DNA of 64,000 nucleotides. It comes from Clostridia bacterium (lineage in GTDB: Bacteria; Bacillota; Clostridia; TANB77; CAG-508). Location: positions 93,758 through 157,757 of the forward strand of contig CAAGKK010000044.1 in NCBI GenBank assembly GCA_900770385.1, read 5' to 3'. Positions 17,269 to 26,234 of this stretch are shown here, piece after piece (the stretch's first letter is position 1; every line of letters begins with the position of its first letter). The position numbers and the translations under genes are program-made. Under the pieces are notes generated by a model. That model searched no databases, was not told the DNA's origin, and saw nothing but the letters and a program-made list of their open reading frames with translations.

Positions 17269-19025
17269 AATTATTAAAAAACTTTAAAAAGAAAGAATGG
17301 ATTCTAGCTGTCGTTTGCTTGATATTAATATTTGTTCAAGTTTGGCTAGAATTAAAAATGCCTGATTATATGACAGAAATAACAAAACTTGTTCAAACAG
17401 AAGGAAGCAAAATGTCAGCAATACTAAAAAATGGTGGGTATATGTTAGCATGTGCTTTTGGAAGCTTTATAGCAGCAATTATAACAGGATATATTACTTC
17501 AATAATATCATCCACTTTTTCTATGAATATAAGAGAGAAGATATTTCATAAAGTAGAAAGTTTATCAATGCAAGAAGTAAAAACCTTTTCTACTAGCAGT
17601 TTAATCACAAGAACAACAAATGATGTTACTCAAATGGAAATGTTGATTTCAATGGGATTGCAACTATTAATAAAATCTCCTATAATGGCAATTTGGGCTA
17701 TTACTAAAATATTAAATAAGAGTTGGCAATGGAGTGCAATAACAGCAGTAGCAGTAACTATACTATTAGCAACTATTGGAGCTATTATGATAATTGTAAT
17801 GCCAAGATTTAAAATAGTACAAAAATTAATAGATAAAATAAATGAATTAACAAGAGAAAACTTAACAGGAATAAGAGTAGTAAGAGCTTTTAATGCTGAG
17901 AAATATCAAGAAGATAAATTTGAAGAAGCAAATAAAAAATTAACAAATCAACAATTATTTAATCAAAAAACATTTGCAATATTACAACCAGTAATGTATT
18001 TAGTTTTATATTATTTAACACTTGCTATTTATTTTGTAGGTACTTTTTTAATAGATAATGCATTAATGGCAGATAAAATAGCATTATTTGGAGATATGGT
18101 TGTGTTTACATCATATGCAATGCAAATAATTATGTCTTTTCTAATGTTGGCTATGATTTTTATGATGTTACCTCGTGCACAAGTTTCTGCTAATCGTATA
18201 AATGAGGTATTAGATAGCGAAATTAGTATTAAAGATGGAAAAATGAAAGAGGATATAACAAAAGAAAAAGGAACAGTAGAGTTTAAAAATGTTTCGTTTA
18301 AATATCCAGATGCAGATGAATATTTATTAAAGAACATTTCGTTTAAAGCAAATAAAGGTGAAACAGTTGCTTTTATAGGCTCAACCGGTAGTGGAAAATC
18401 AACTTTAATAAACTTAATCCCAAGATTTTATGATGCAACAGAAGGTGAAGTATTAGTTGATGGAATAAATGTAAAAGAATATAGTCAAGAATTATTACAT
18501 AATAAAATAGGATATATACCACAAAAAGCAGTAATGTTTAATGGTACGGTTTCATCAAATGTTTCATATGGAGAAAATGGTAAAGGAGAAATTAGCGAAG
18601 AAAAAATAGAGCAAGCAATTGATATAGCACAAGGAAAAGATTTTGTAGAGAAAATGGAAGATAAATATAATACTCATATTGCACAAGGAGGAACAAACAT
18701 ATCTGGAGGACAAAAACAAAGACTAGCAATAGCAAGAGCAATAGCAAGAGATCCAGAAATACTTATCTTTGATGATAGTTTTTCTGCACTAGATTATAAA
18801 ACAGATGCAGCCTTAAGAAAAGCATTGAAAAAACATATAAAAGATACTACTAACCTAATTGTAGCACAAAGAATAGGAACAATTATGAATGCAGACAAAA
18901 TACTTGTTTTAAATGAAGGAAGGGTGGTAGGTCAAGGAACACATAAAGAATTATTAAATAATTGCGAAATATATAAGCAAATAGCTTTATCTCAATTATC
19001 AAAGGAGGAGTTAGAAAATGAATAA
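17262..19025 (+). CDS. ABC exporter, fused membrane and ATPase domains (subunit 1)
   Basis: A 587-residue half-transporter. Six membrane segments occupy about 15-310. The nucleotide-binding domain (about 340-580) has Walker A GSTGSGKST near 374, signature ISGGQKQRLAIARA near 480 and Walker B LIFDDSFSALD. The residue after the Walker B aspartate is Asp instead of the usual catalytic Glu, and the H-loop position reads VAQR rather than an ...AHR-type motif. This half is therefore probably a degenerate ATPase site in a heterodimer, as in BmrCD/LmrCD-like exporters. It overlaps the marR stop and the next gene (8 nt). Confidence 0.94.
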   Translation: MLKLLKNFKKKEWILAVVCLILIFVQVWLELKMPDYMTEITKLVQTEGSKMSAILKNGGYMLACAFGSFIAAIITGYITSIISSTFSMNIREKIFHKVESLSMQEVKTFSTSSLITRTTNDVTQMEMLISMGLQLLIKSPIMAIWAITKILNKSWQWSAITAVAVTILLATIGAIMIIVMPRFKIVQKLIDKINELTRENLTGIRVVRAFNAEKYQEDKFEEANKKLTNQQLFNQKTFAILQPVMYLVLYYLTLAIYFVGTFLIDNALMADKIALFGDMVVFTSYAMQIIMSFLMLAMIFMMLPRAQVSANRINEVLDSEISIKDGKMKEDITKEKGTVEFKNVSFKYPDADEYLLKNISFKANKGETVAFIGSTGSGKSTLINLIPRFYDATEGEVLVDGINVKEYSQELLHNKIGYIPQKAVMFNGTVSSNVSYGENGKGEISEEKIEQAIDIAQGKDFVEKMEDKYNTHIAQGGTNISGGQKQRLAIARAIARDPEILIFDDSFSALDYKTDAALRKALKKHIKDTTNLIVAQRIGTIMNADKILVLNEGRVVGQGTHKELLNNCEIYKQIALSQLSKEELENE

Positions 19026-21141
19026 TCAAACTAATAGAAAACAAACTCCTAGAAAAGAACCACGCATGCCAGGAATGAAAGGTAATAGTGGAACAGGAGA
19101 AAAAGCCAAAGATTTTAAAGGGGCTATTACAAGACTAGTAAAAGAAATAAAAGTATATAAAGTTTTAATTATAATAGCTTTAATATTGTCTATTACAGGA
19201 GCAGTAATATCTATTTTAGCTCCTGATAAATTAGCACACTTAACAGATGAAGTTTCAGCAGGATTAGTGATTAATAAAGATAATTTGAATAAACTACAGG
19301 AAAAAATGCTTGGAAATACAAATTTTGCATATGAACAAATGGGAGAAAAAACAAAAAATATAGAAATACCAGAAAGTATGGTTGATCAAATTTTTAAAGA
19401 ATTTACAATAGATGATGTTACAGTAACTCCTCAGGATCAATATGAATTTGTAAAAGCATTTAGTAGTGTTAATAAAGATGCAGATGTAACAGAAATATAC
19501 AAAAAAATAGACGAAATGCCAGAGAGTATACAAAAGCTTGTAAGACCTAAAATGAATATAGAAAAAATCAAGGATATAGCAACTGTATTAATAATTATGT
19601 ATTTATGTAGCGCTATATGTATATTTATTCAATCAATTTGTATGACTAATGTTGCAAATTATTTTGCTAAAAATTTAAGAACAAGAATTTCTCTAAAAAT
19701 AAATAAATTACCTCTTAAATATTTTGATAAACACCAAGCAGGTGATACATTGTCTAGAGTAACAAATGATATAGATACTGTTGCTCAAACAATGAATCAA
19801 TCTTTAGGCACTTTAGTAAGCAATATTACTTTGTTCATAGGAACAATAATCATGATGTTTTATACTAACTGGATTATGGCAATTACAGCAATATGTGCAA
19901 GTTTAATTGGTTTTGGTGGAATGGCAGCCATATTAAAAAATTCACAAAAATACTTTATTGCTAAGCAAGAAAGTTTAGGAGATTTAAATGGTCATATTGA
20001 AGAGATCTACTCTGGCTTAAATGTTGTAAAAGCATATAATGGTAAAAATGTATCAGATATAAAATTTAAAGAGTTAAATAAAAAAGTATGCCAAAGTAAC
20101 CAAAAGAGTCAGTTTTTATCTGGTTTAATGCATCCTATTATGAATTTCATTGGTAATTTTGGATATGTTGCTGTATGTATAGTTGGATCTTTATTAACAA
20201 TGAATAATATAATTTCATTTGGTGTAATAGTAGCATTTATTACATATGTAAGATTATTTGCATCACCTCTAGCACAAATAGCACAAGCAATGACTTCATT
20301 ACAATCTGCAGCAGCAGCCAGTGAAAGAGTTTTTGAATTTGTTGATGAAACAGAAATGAAAGATGAAACTAATATAACTAAAAAATTAGAAAAAGAAAAC
20401 GCAAAAGGAAATATTAAATTTGAAAATGTAATGTTTCAGTATGAAGATAGTGATAAACCAACAATAAATAATTTTACAGCATCAGCTAAGTCAGGACAAA
20501 AAATAGCAATTGTCGGACCAACGGGTGCAGGAAAAACTACAATGGTTAACTTACTTATGAAATTTTATGAAATTAATTCTGGCGATATAAAGATAGATGG
20601 AATTTCAACTAAAGATTTAACGAGAGAAAACATACATGATCTATTTACAATGGTATTGCAAGATACATGGCTATTTAGTGGAACTGTAAAAGAAAATATA
20701 AAATATAATAAAGAAAGTGTTACAGATGAAGAAATAGAAGCTGTTTGCAAAAAGGTAGGTTTAGACCATTTTATAAAAACATTACCACATTCTTATAATT
20801 CTGAAATATCAGAAAATGATGAGGTTTCTGCAGGACAAAGACAATTACTTACAATAGCAAGAGGTATGATAAAAAATTCACCATTTTTAATATTAGATGA
20901 AGCAACATCAAATGTAGATACAAGAACAGAAGAGTTGGTACAAAAAGCAATGGATGAACTAATGAAAGGAAGAACAAGCTTCATAATAGCACATAGATTA
21001 TCTACAATAAAAAATGCAGATTTAATATTAGTTATGGACCATGGTGATATTATAGAGCAAGGAACACATGAGGAATTATTAGCTCAAGGTGGATTTTATG
21101 AAAAATTATATAATAGCCAATTTGATGAAATAGAAGCTTAA
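19018..21141 (+). CDS. ABC exporter, fused membrane and ATPase domains (subunit 2)
   Basis: A 707-residue half-transporter, larger than its partner. A basic Pro-containing N-terminus precedes the first membrane segment (about 49-70). A roughly 110-residue extracytoplasmic insertion follows (about 72-182), and the remaining membrane segments lie at about 184-430. The ATPase has Walker A GPTGAGKTT near 500, a signature written VSAGQRQ rather than LSGGQ, Walker B LILDEATSNVD and H-loop AHRLS. It carries a complete catalytic Glu and His, unlike subunit 1, supporting an asymmetric heterodimer. A strong terminator follows. Confidence 0.94.
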   Translation: MNNQTNRKQTPRKEPRMPGMKGNSGTGEKAKDFKGAITRLVKEIKVYKVLIIIALILSITGAVISILAPDKLAHLTDEVSAGLVINKDNLNKLQEKMLGNTNFAYEQMGEKTKNIEIPESMVDQIFKEFTIDDVTVTPQDQYEFVKAFSSVNKDADVTEIYKKIDEMPESIQKLVRPKMNIEKIKDIATVLIIMYLCSAICIFIQSICMTNVANYFAKNLRTRISLKINKLPLKYFDKHQAGDTLSRVTNDIDTVAQTMNQSLGTLVSNITLFIGTIIMMFYTNWIMAITAICASLIGFGGMAAILKNSQKYFIAKQESLGDLNGHIEEIYSGLNVVKAYNGKNVSDIKFKELNKKVCQSNQKSQFLSGLMHPIMNFIGNFGYVAVCIVGSLLTMNNIISFGVIVAFITYVRLFASPLAQIAQAMTSLQSAAAASERVFEFVDETEMKDETNITKKLEKENAKGNIKFENVMFQYEDSDKPTINNFTASAKSGQKIAIVGPTGAGKTTMVNLLMKFYEINSGDIKIDGISTKDLTRENIHDLFTMVLQDTWLFSGTVKENIKYNKESVTDEEIEAVCKKVGLDHFIKTLPHSYNSEISENDEVSAGQRQLLTIARGMIKNSPFLILDEATSNVDTRTEELVQKAMDELMKGRTSFIIAHRLSTIKNADLILVMDHGDIIEQGTHEELLAQGGFYEKLYNSQFDEIEA

Positions 21142-21161
21142 TAAATCAAAAATAAAGCATT

Positions 21162-21200
21162 AAAAAATGAAGTGAATGAAAAATATTCACTTCATTTTTT
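21162..21200 (+). terminator. terminator of the marR-ABC operon
   Basis: A perfect 16-bp stem AAAAAATGAAGTGAAT / ATTCACTTCATTTTTT with a 7-nt loop lies 20 nt after the last exporter stop. Confidence 0.9.
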
Positions 21201-21208
21201 TAAATAAT

Positions 21209-21246
21209 TATTAATCAAATTATATGTAGGGGGTGTGAACGCATCT
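21209..21246. repeat. degenerate relative of the interspersed repeat
   Basis: TATTAATCAAATTATATGTAGG matches the left flank of palindrome copy 2 (TATTAATTAAATTATATGTTGG at 16599) with two changes. The following GGGTGTGAACGCATCT retains only fragments of the palindrome. It looks like a decayed copy. Confidence 0.55.
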
Positions 21247-21274
21247 CAAAAAAATAATATTATATAAAAACATA

Positions 21275-21303
21275 TTGACTTTTTTAAAATAGTAATGTAT
21301 TAT
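21275..21303 (+). promoter_or_regulatory. promoter of the GntR-ABC operon
   Basis: TTGACT (21275-21280), a 17-nt spacer and TATTAT (21298-21303). Confidence 0.7.
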
Positions 21304-21323
21304 TGTACTATGCTAGTAATACA
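21296..21323. promoter_or_regulatory. inverted repeat over the -10 box, candidate YtrA/GntR operator
   Basis: TGTATTATT and AGTAATACA are inverted with one mismatch and a 10-nt spacer. The repeat overlaps the -10 box and start site of the gntR promoter, ideal for autorepression. Confidence 0.6.
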
Positions 21324-21340
21324 ATAAGAAAGGAAATAAA

Positions 21341-21697
21341 ATGAATTTTATATTTGAAATGGATAGGCCTATCTATATTCAATTAGTTGAACAACTTAAA
21401 CTGTATATAATTACTGGAGAATTAAAGGTTGGAACAAGAATTCCTTCTGTTAGAGATTTTGCTTTGCAAGCTAAAGTTAATCCAAATACAATGCAAAAAG
21501 CATTAACAGAATTAGAATCAGAAGGTTTAATATATACAGAAAGAACAAATGGAAAATTTGTTACAACAGATGTAAAACTAATTGAAAAATTACAAGAAAA
21601 ATTTGCACAAAAAGCTGTTAAAGAATATTTTGTAGCAATGGAAAAATTAGGAATACAAAAGGAAAAAGCAATTGATTATTTAAAAGAACAAAAATAA
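21341..21697 (+). CDS. GntR family regulator, YtrA subfamily
   Basis: A 118-residue winged-helix regulator. YtrA-type members have the GntR DNA-binding domain (about 8-75: PIYIQLVEQLKLYIITGEL, RIPSVRDFALQAKVNPNTMQKAL) and only a short helical dimerisation tail. They commonly repress an adjacent ABC operon that responds to wall-active antibiotics. AAAGGAAA precedes the ATG. The ATPase gene follows 15 nt later. Confidence 0.93.
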   Translation: MNFIFEMDRPIYIQLVEQLKLYIITGELKVGTRIPSVRDFALQAKVNPNTMQKALTELESEGLIYTERTNGKFVTTDVKLIEKLQEKFAQKAVKEYFVAMEKLGIQKEKAIDYLKEQK

Positions 21698-21712
21698 TGG
21701 GAGGGAAAAAAG

Positions 21713-22408
21713 ATGGAATTATTAGAATATAAGCATCTTTTTAAGAACTATGGTGAAAAGGAAGTTTTAAAAGATATTAATATAAAAATACCACGCGGAA
21801 AAATAATTGGGCTCTTAGGAAAAAATGGAAGTGGAAAAACTACATTGATAAAATTAGCTAATGATTTATTAACACCAACTAAAGGAGAAGTACTAATAAA
21901 TGGTAAACATCCAGGAATTGATTCCAAAAAAGTAATATCATATCTTCCAGAAAGAACATACTTAGACAAAAGTATGACAATAAAACAAGTAATTAAATAC
22001 TTTGAGGAATTTTATGAAGATTTTGATTCTAATAAGGCTGAGAAACTATTAAAAGATTTGAATTTGGATATTAATCAAAAATTAAATCAAATGTCTAAAG
22101 GCATGCAAGAAAAAGTACAGTTGATATTAGTAATGAGCAGAAAAGCTCAATTATATATATTAGATGAACCTTTAGGGGGAGTCGATCCAGCAACAAGAGA
22201 ATATATACTAAATACAATACTTTCAAACTTTAATGATGGAGCAAGTGTTATGATTTCTACTCATTTAATTGCAGATATAGAAAAAATATTAGATGAGGTA
22301 ATTTTTATCGATAAAGGTGAAGTAAAATTAATATCTCCTGCAGATGAACTAAGAAATAAAGAAAAATCATCAATAGATGAAATATTTAGGAGGTGTTTTA
22401 AGTGCTAG
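21713..22408 (+). CDS. ABC transporter ATP-binding protein (YtrB-like)
   Basis: A 231-residue ATPase with Walker A LGKNGSGKTT near 36, Walker B LYILDEPLGGVD near 146 and a switch His in STHLIAD. The signature is the divergent MSKGMQEKV, as in YtrB/EcsA-like ATPases. GGGAGGG precedes the ATG. It overlaps the permease gene by 7 nt. Together with the YtrA-type regulator it forms a typical three-gene exporter or sensing module. Confidence 0.92.
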   Translation: MELLEYKHLFKNYGEKEVLKDINIKIPRGKIIGLLGKNGSGKTTLIKLANDLLTPTKGEVLINGKHPGIDSKKVISYLPERTYLDKSMTIKQVIKYFEEFYEDFDSNKAEKLLKDLNLDINQKLNQMSKGMQEKVQLILVMSRKAQLYILDEPLGGVDPATREYILNTILSNFNDGASVMISTHLIADIEKILDEVIFIDKGEVKLISPADELRNKEKSSIDEIFRRCFKC

Positions 22409-23193
22409 GAAAATTATTAAAACATGATTTAAAATGGGTTTATAAATTAATTATAATATTTTATATATTAGCTTTAATTTTTGCAATTATTGGTAGAGGC
22501 TTAATAAGTATAGAAAATTCAATAGTTTTTAATATTCTAGGAAAAATTTCTATAGGTATATCAATAAGTATGGCAGTGAGTAGCTTAATTAATTGCCTAA
22601 TGAGAGCATGGGTGAGATTTGTAAGAAATTTATATAAAGATGAAGCATACTTAACACATACATTGCCAGTAAATAAAAAAACAATATATTTGTCAAAAGT
22701 ACTTACTACAATAATTACAGTATTTACTACAGTAGCGGTAATTTTGTTATGTCTTTTGATATGTTATGGTACAAAATCAAATATTGAAAGTTTGAAAAAT
22801 ATTCTAGAATTAGCAGCGAACACATATAATACAACAGTGATAAATTTAATTTTAATTATAAGTATACTTATGTTTATAGAATTATTCTTTATTGTATTAA
22901 TTGGATATGTAGGTATTATATTAGGACATAAATTTAATAACAATAGAATGGTTAAATCAGTAATTATTGGTTTTGCATTTTATATGCTAGTTCAAGTAAT
23001 AACATTAGCAATTATATATGTAATAGGTTTAATAAATCCGGATGTAATGAATTTAGTAAACACGACAGAGAATGTTGATGTAAATACTATAAAAATATTA
23101 TTGTATATAGCAATATTAATATATTCAATATACAGTGTAATTTTCTATTTTATAGGAAGAAATCAGCTAGAAAAAGGAGTAAATGTCGAGTAA
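22402..23193 (+). CDS. ABC-2-like membrane permease
   Basis: A 263-residue protein with six predicted hydrophobic segments (about 16-38, 48-70, 103-125, 149-175, 190-215 and 235-255). It starts at GTG 22402 inside the ATPase reading frame, with AGGAGGTG just upstream. The partner ATPase and regulator define it as the membrane subunit of the YtrA-controlled module. The substrate is unknown. No terminator follows immediately. Confidence 0.82.
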   Translation: MLGKLLKHDLKWVYKLIIIFYILALIFAIIGRGLISIENSIVFNILGKISIGISISMAVSSLINCLMRAWVRFVRNLYKDEAYLTHTLPVNKKTIYLSKVLTTIITVFTTVAVILLCLLICYGTKSNIESLKNILELAANTYNTTVINLILIISILMFIELFFIVLIGYVGIILGHKFNNNRMVKSVIIGFAFYMLVQVITLAIIYVIGLINPDVMNLVNTTENVDVNTIKILLYIAILIYSIYSVIFYFIGRNQLEKGVNVE

Positions 23194-23231
23194 TAATGCT
23201 TAAAATACAAAAAATTTTCTTAAACACTACA

Positions 23232-23300
23232 CAAATATTAAAATATATGATAAAATATTTGTGGTTGTAATCTATAGGACGGCCAAATGTCGTCCATTTT
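23232..23300. other. two hairpins in the gap before yebC
   Basis: CAAATATT / AATATTTG (23232-23261) is followed by GGACG / CGTCC (23277-23295, then ATTTTATATT). The second could be a weak terminator for the ABC operon or a leader hairpin for yebC. No clear promoter was seen. Confidence 0.4.
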
Positions 23301-23339
23301 ATATTAATAAGAAAAAAAGAAAAGTGAGGAGGAAAGGTC

Positions 23340-24059
23340 ATGTCAGGACATTCAAAATGGCATAATATTCAAGCAAAAAAAGGTAAAGCAGATGCAGCAA
23401 GAGGAAAAGTATTTACAAAACTAGGAAGAGAATTATTAATAGCGGTTAAAGAAGGTGGACCTGACCCAGCTGGTAATTCTAAACTAAAAAATGTAATAGC
23501 TAAATGTAAGGCAGCTAATATGCCAAATGATACAATAAACAATGCAATAAAAAAAGCTTCAGGAAGTAATGAAAGTTATGAAGAAGTTACATATGAAGGA
23601 TATGGAACAAATGGAGTTGCAGTTATTGTAAGTGCAGCAACAGACAATAGAAATAGAACAGCGGCAGATGTTAGACATGCTTTTGATAAATCTGGAGGAA
23701 ACTTAGGAACAACAGGCTGTGTATCATACTTATTTAATAAAAAAGGAATAATAGTAATAGATAGAAGCACAACAGATTTAGATGAAGATAGTATGATGAT
23801 GCTTGCATTAGATAGCGGAGCAGAAGATTTTGAAGCTTCAGAAGAAGTTTATGAAATAACAACAGAACCATCTAATTTCTCAGAAGTTAGAGAAGCGTTA
23901 GAAAAAGAAAATTTAGAGTTCCTAGAAGCTGATGTTAAACTAATTCCAACAACTTATGTTGAATTAAGTGAAGAACAAGGCGAAAAAATGCAAAGATTAA
24001 TAGATAGACTAGAAGATTTAGATGATGTAGTAGAAGTTTATTATAATTGGGCTGAATAA
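23340..24059 (+). CDS. YebC/PmpR family protein (TACO1-like)
   Basis: A 239-residue protein with the strongly conserved start SGHSKWHNIQAKKGKADAAR, then FTKLGREL and the central GYGTNGVAVIV and DNRNRTAADVRHAF. YebC members were named transcriptional regulators. More recent work in bacteria and mitochondria links the family to relief of ribosome stalling at proline stretches. GGAGGAAAGG precedes the ATG. It is monocistronic, with its own terminator. Confidence 0.95.
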   Translation: MSGHSKWHNIQAKKGKADAARGKVFTKLGRELLIAVKEGGPDPAGNSKLKNVIAKCKAANMPNDTINNAIKKASGSNESYEEVTYEGYGTNGVAVIVSAATDNRNRTAADVRHAFDKSGGNLGTTGCVSYLFNKKGIIVIDRSTTDLDEDSMMMLALDSGAEDFEASEEVYEITTEPSNFSEVREALEKENLEFLEADVKLIPTTYVELSEEQGEKMQRLIDRLEDLDDVVEVYYNWAE

Positions 24060-24082
24060 AAAATTGGTTCTAAATAAAAAAT

Positions 24083-24120
24083 AAAAAGCATATACTTATT
24101 TATATAAGTATATGCTTTTT
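24083..24120 (+). terminator. terminator after yebC
   Basis: A 17-bp stem AAAAAGCATATACTTAT / ATAAGTATATGCTTTTT with loop TTAT, then ATTTTT. Confidence 0.9.
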
Positions 24121-24164
24121 ATTTTTAGCACCATGTCCACTAGAAAATTATAAAAGGAGTAAAA

Positions 24165-25028
24165 GTGAAAATATTAGAATATTTTCCTATAGAAATAGGA
24201 CAACTTATACAAAATAATATAGAACAATTTGAAATGAATGAATTGGAAGAAATAAGAATTAGAGTATCAAAACCAATAATTCTAAAATTAGCTAATAGAG
24301 AAAAAATAATAAATTATAAAGTAAGTACACAAGATATTTTGAAAATATTAGAAAATATAACAGAAAACTCATTGTATTCATATCAAAAACAAATATGTTC
24401 TGGATACATATCATTAAAAGGTGGGCATAGAGTTGGAATAACAGGAAATGTAGTAATGGAGGACGAAAAAGTTATAAATATTAATTATATATATAGCTTG
24501 AATTTTAGAATAGCAAAACAAGTTTTAGGAGCAGCAGATTATATTAAAGAAAAAGTTATTGAAAATAATAATATATATAACACTTTAATAGTATCGCCAC
24601 CAGGAGCTGGTAAAACTACTATATTAAGAGATTTAATAAGGCAAATAAGTAAGAATAAAACTATAGGAGTGGTAGATGAAAGAGGCGAAATTGCAGCAAT
24701 GTATAAAAATGAGCCGCAAAATGATATGGGATTAAAAGTGGATATTTTAAGCAATGTAAGTAAAGATATAGGAATAAGAATGTTAGTAAGAAGTATGGCA
24801 CCAGATATTATATGTGCAGATGAAATTGGAACTAAAAATGATGTGGAAGCAATTAAGTATGCTGTTACTTCTGGAGTAAAAGGAATATTTACAGCACATG
24901 GAAATAATATAGAAAGCATAAAAAATAGTCCAATATTAAAAGAATTAATAGAAATAAAATTAATAGATAGAATCATATTTTTAGATAAATATAATAGAAA
25001 TAAAATTATTATAGAAGATTTAAAATAA
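24165..25028 (+). CDS. spoIIIAA: stage III sporulation protein AA (ATPase)
   Basis: A secretion-type ATPase of the SpoIIIA-SpoIIQ channel linking mother cell and forespore. Its 287 residues show Walker A SPPGAGKTT near 145, GVVDERGEIA near 167, the Walker B-like ICADEIG near 220 and the arginine-rich GIRMLVRSMAPD. The start is GTG 24165, 7 nt after AAAGGAG. It heads the eight-gene operon spoIIIAA-AH, expected to be under mother-cell sigma-E control. I could not identify a convincing sigma-E promoter. Confidence 0.95.
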   Translation: MKILEYFPIEIGQLIQNNIEQFEMNELEEIRIRVSKPIILKLANREKIINYKVSTQDILKILENITENSLYSYQKQICSGYISLKGGHRVGITGNVVMEDEKVININYIYSLNFRIAKQVLGAADYIKEKVIENNNIYNTLIVSPPGAGKTTILRDLIRQISKNKTIGVVDERGEIAAMYKNEPQNDMGLKVDILSNVSKDIGIRMLVRSMAPDIICADEIGTKNDVEAIKYAVTSGVKGIFTAHGNNIESIKNSPILKELIEIKLIDRIIFLDKYNRNKIIIEDLK

Positions 25029-25084
25029 ATATTATGTTCTAAAAAATATATTTTATGAATATATATAATATATGGAGGAATGAA

Positions 25085-25594
25085 ATGATATTAATAAAAT
25101 ACACAAGTATTTTTTTTGTTTTTATAGTTACATTTCTAATAGGTTACTTAATATCTAAAAAATATTCTAATAGGGTAATGGAATTAAAAGAAATTCAGAT
25201 GTTTTTAGATATATTAGAAAATAAAATTAAATTTACATATGAACCTCTTAAAGAAATTTTTTTACAGATGAATAATTTAGTAAAAGGAAATATTGGAAAC
25301 TTAGTACATGAAATAGAAAATAAACTAGAAAATGATAATGCTGAAATAGCCTGGAAAAAATCAATAAAGAACTCAAGAAATAATTTAGAACAGGAAGATA
25401 TACAAATACTTGAAAATTTATTTAAAATGTTAGGAAAAACTGATAAAGAAGGACAAGTTAGTCAAATAGAGCTAGCTCAAACATTTATAACAACTCAAAT
25501 AAAAAAAGCAGAGAAGAATGAAGAAAAAAATGCCAAATTGTATAAAACTCTAGGAGCAACAGTAGGGCTAGCTTTAGTAATTATACTAATATAA
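25085..25594 (+). CDS. spoIIIAB: stage III sporulation protein AB
   Basis: A 169-residue SpoIIIAB, related to type II/IV secretion F-type membrane proteins. An N-terminal membrane segment (about 5-22), a helical soluble domain, and a C-terminal hydrophobic segment (GATVGLALVIILI) match the family. ATG 25085 follows TGGAGGAATGAA; the in-frame ATG at 25055 lacks a ribosome binding site and adds ten unmatched residues. Second gene of the operon. Confidence 0.92.
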   Translation: MILIKYTSIFFVFIVTFLIGYLISKKYSNRVMELKEIQMFLDILENKIKFTYEPLKEIFLQMNNLVKGNIGNLVHEIENKLENDNAEIAWKKSIKNSRNNLEQEDIQILENLFKMLGKTDKEGQVSQIELAQTFITTQIKKAEKNEEKNAKLYKTLGATVGLALVIILI

Positions 25595-25609
25595 TTTATG
25601 GAGGATAAA

Positions 25610-25804
25610 ATGGATATTAATTTATTATTTAAAATAGCTGCAATTGGAATTTTAGTTGCTGTGTTGCATCAAGTATTAGTAAGAGCTGGAAGAGAAGATC
25701 AAGCTATGATGACTACACTTGCTGGGTTAGTAATTGTACTAACAATGGTCATAAAAGAAATAAGTACTTTGTTTGAAACAGTAAGAACATTATTTAACTT
25801 ATAG
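25610..25804 (+). CDS. spoIIIAC: stage III sporulation protein AC
   Basis: A 64-residue two-helix membrane protein, the usual SpoIIIAC size, with LLFKIAAIGILVAVLHQVL and a second hydrophobic stretch MTTLAGLVIVLTMVI. ATG 25610 is chosen because GGAGGAT lies directly upstream. It lies between spoIIIAB and spoIIIAD. Confidence 0.92.
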   Translation: MDINLLFKIAAIGILVAVLHQVLVRAGREDQAMMTTLAGLVIVLTMVIKEISTLFETVRTLFNL

Positions 25805-25833
25805 ATATTTCTTGAGTATAGGAAAGGAAAAAC

Positions 25834-26220
25834 ATGGATATTGTTAAAATTATTGGTATAGGACTAATAGCGGTGGTAACTATTTTAATACTAAAGCAGT
25901 ATAAGCCAGAATTTGCAATTTATGTCTCATTAATAGCAGGAATAGCAATTTTATTTATATCTTTAACACAATTATCAGGAGTATTAGATTTACTTAAAAA
26001 TATATCTAGTAAAGCGAATATTAATAGTCAATATTTATCTTTATTATTAAAAATAACAGGAATAGCATTTTTAACAGAATTTGCAGTAAGTGTTTCAAAT
26101 GATTGTGGAGAAACAGCAATTGCACATAAGATGGACTTGGGAGGAAAAGTAATAATAATTTCAATTTCTATTCCAATTATCACAGCTTTATTAGAAACTA
26201 TCCTAAAAATTATACAATAG
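25834..26220 (+). CDS. spoIIIAD: stage III sporulation protein AD
   Basis: A 128-residue membrane protein with four hydrophobic segments and the SpoIIIAD-typical EFAVSVSNDCGETAIAHKMDLGGKVIII motif at about 84-111, given here only by its key residues (Cys93, Gly94, Glu95). AGGAAAGG precedes the ATG. It is 14 nt before spoIIIAE. Confidence 0.93.
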   Translation: MDIVKIIGIGLIAVVTILILKQYKPEFAIYVSLIAGIAILFISLTQLSGVLDLLKNISSKANINSQYLSLLLKITGIAFLTEFAVSVSNDCGETAIAHKMDLGGKVIIISISIPIITALLETILKIIQ

Positions 26221-26234
26221 TAGAGAGGAAAAAA

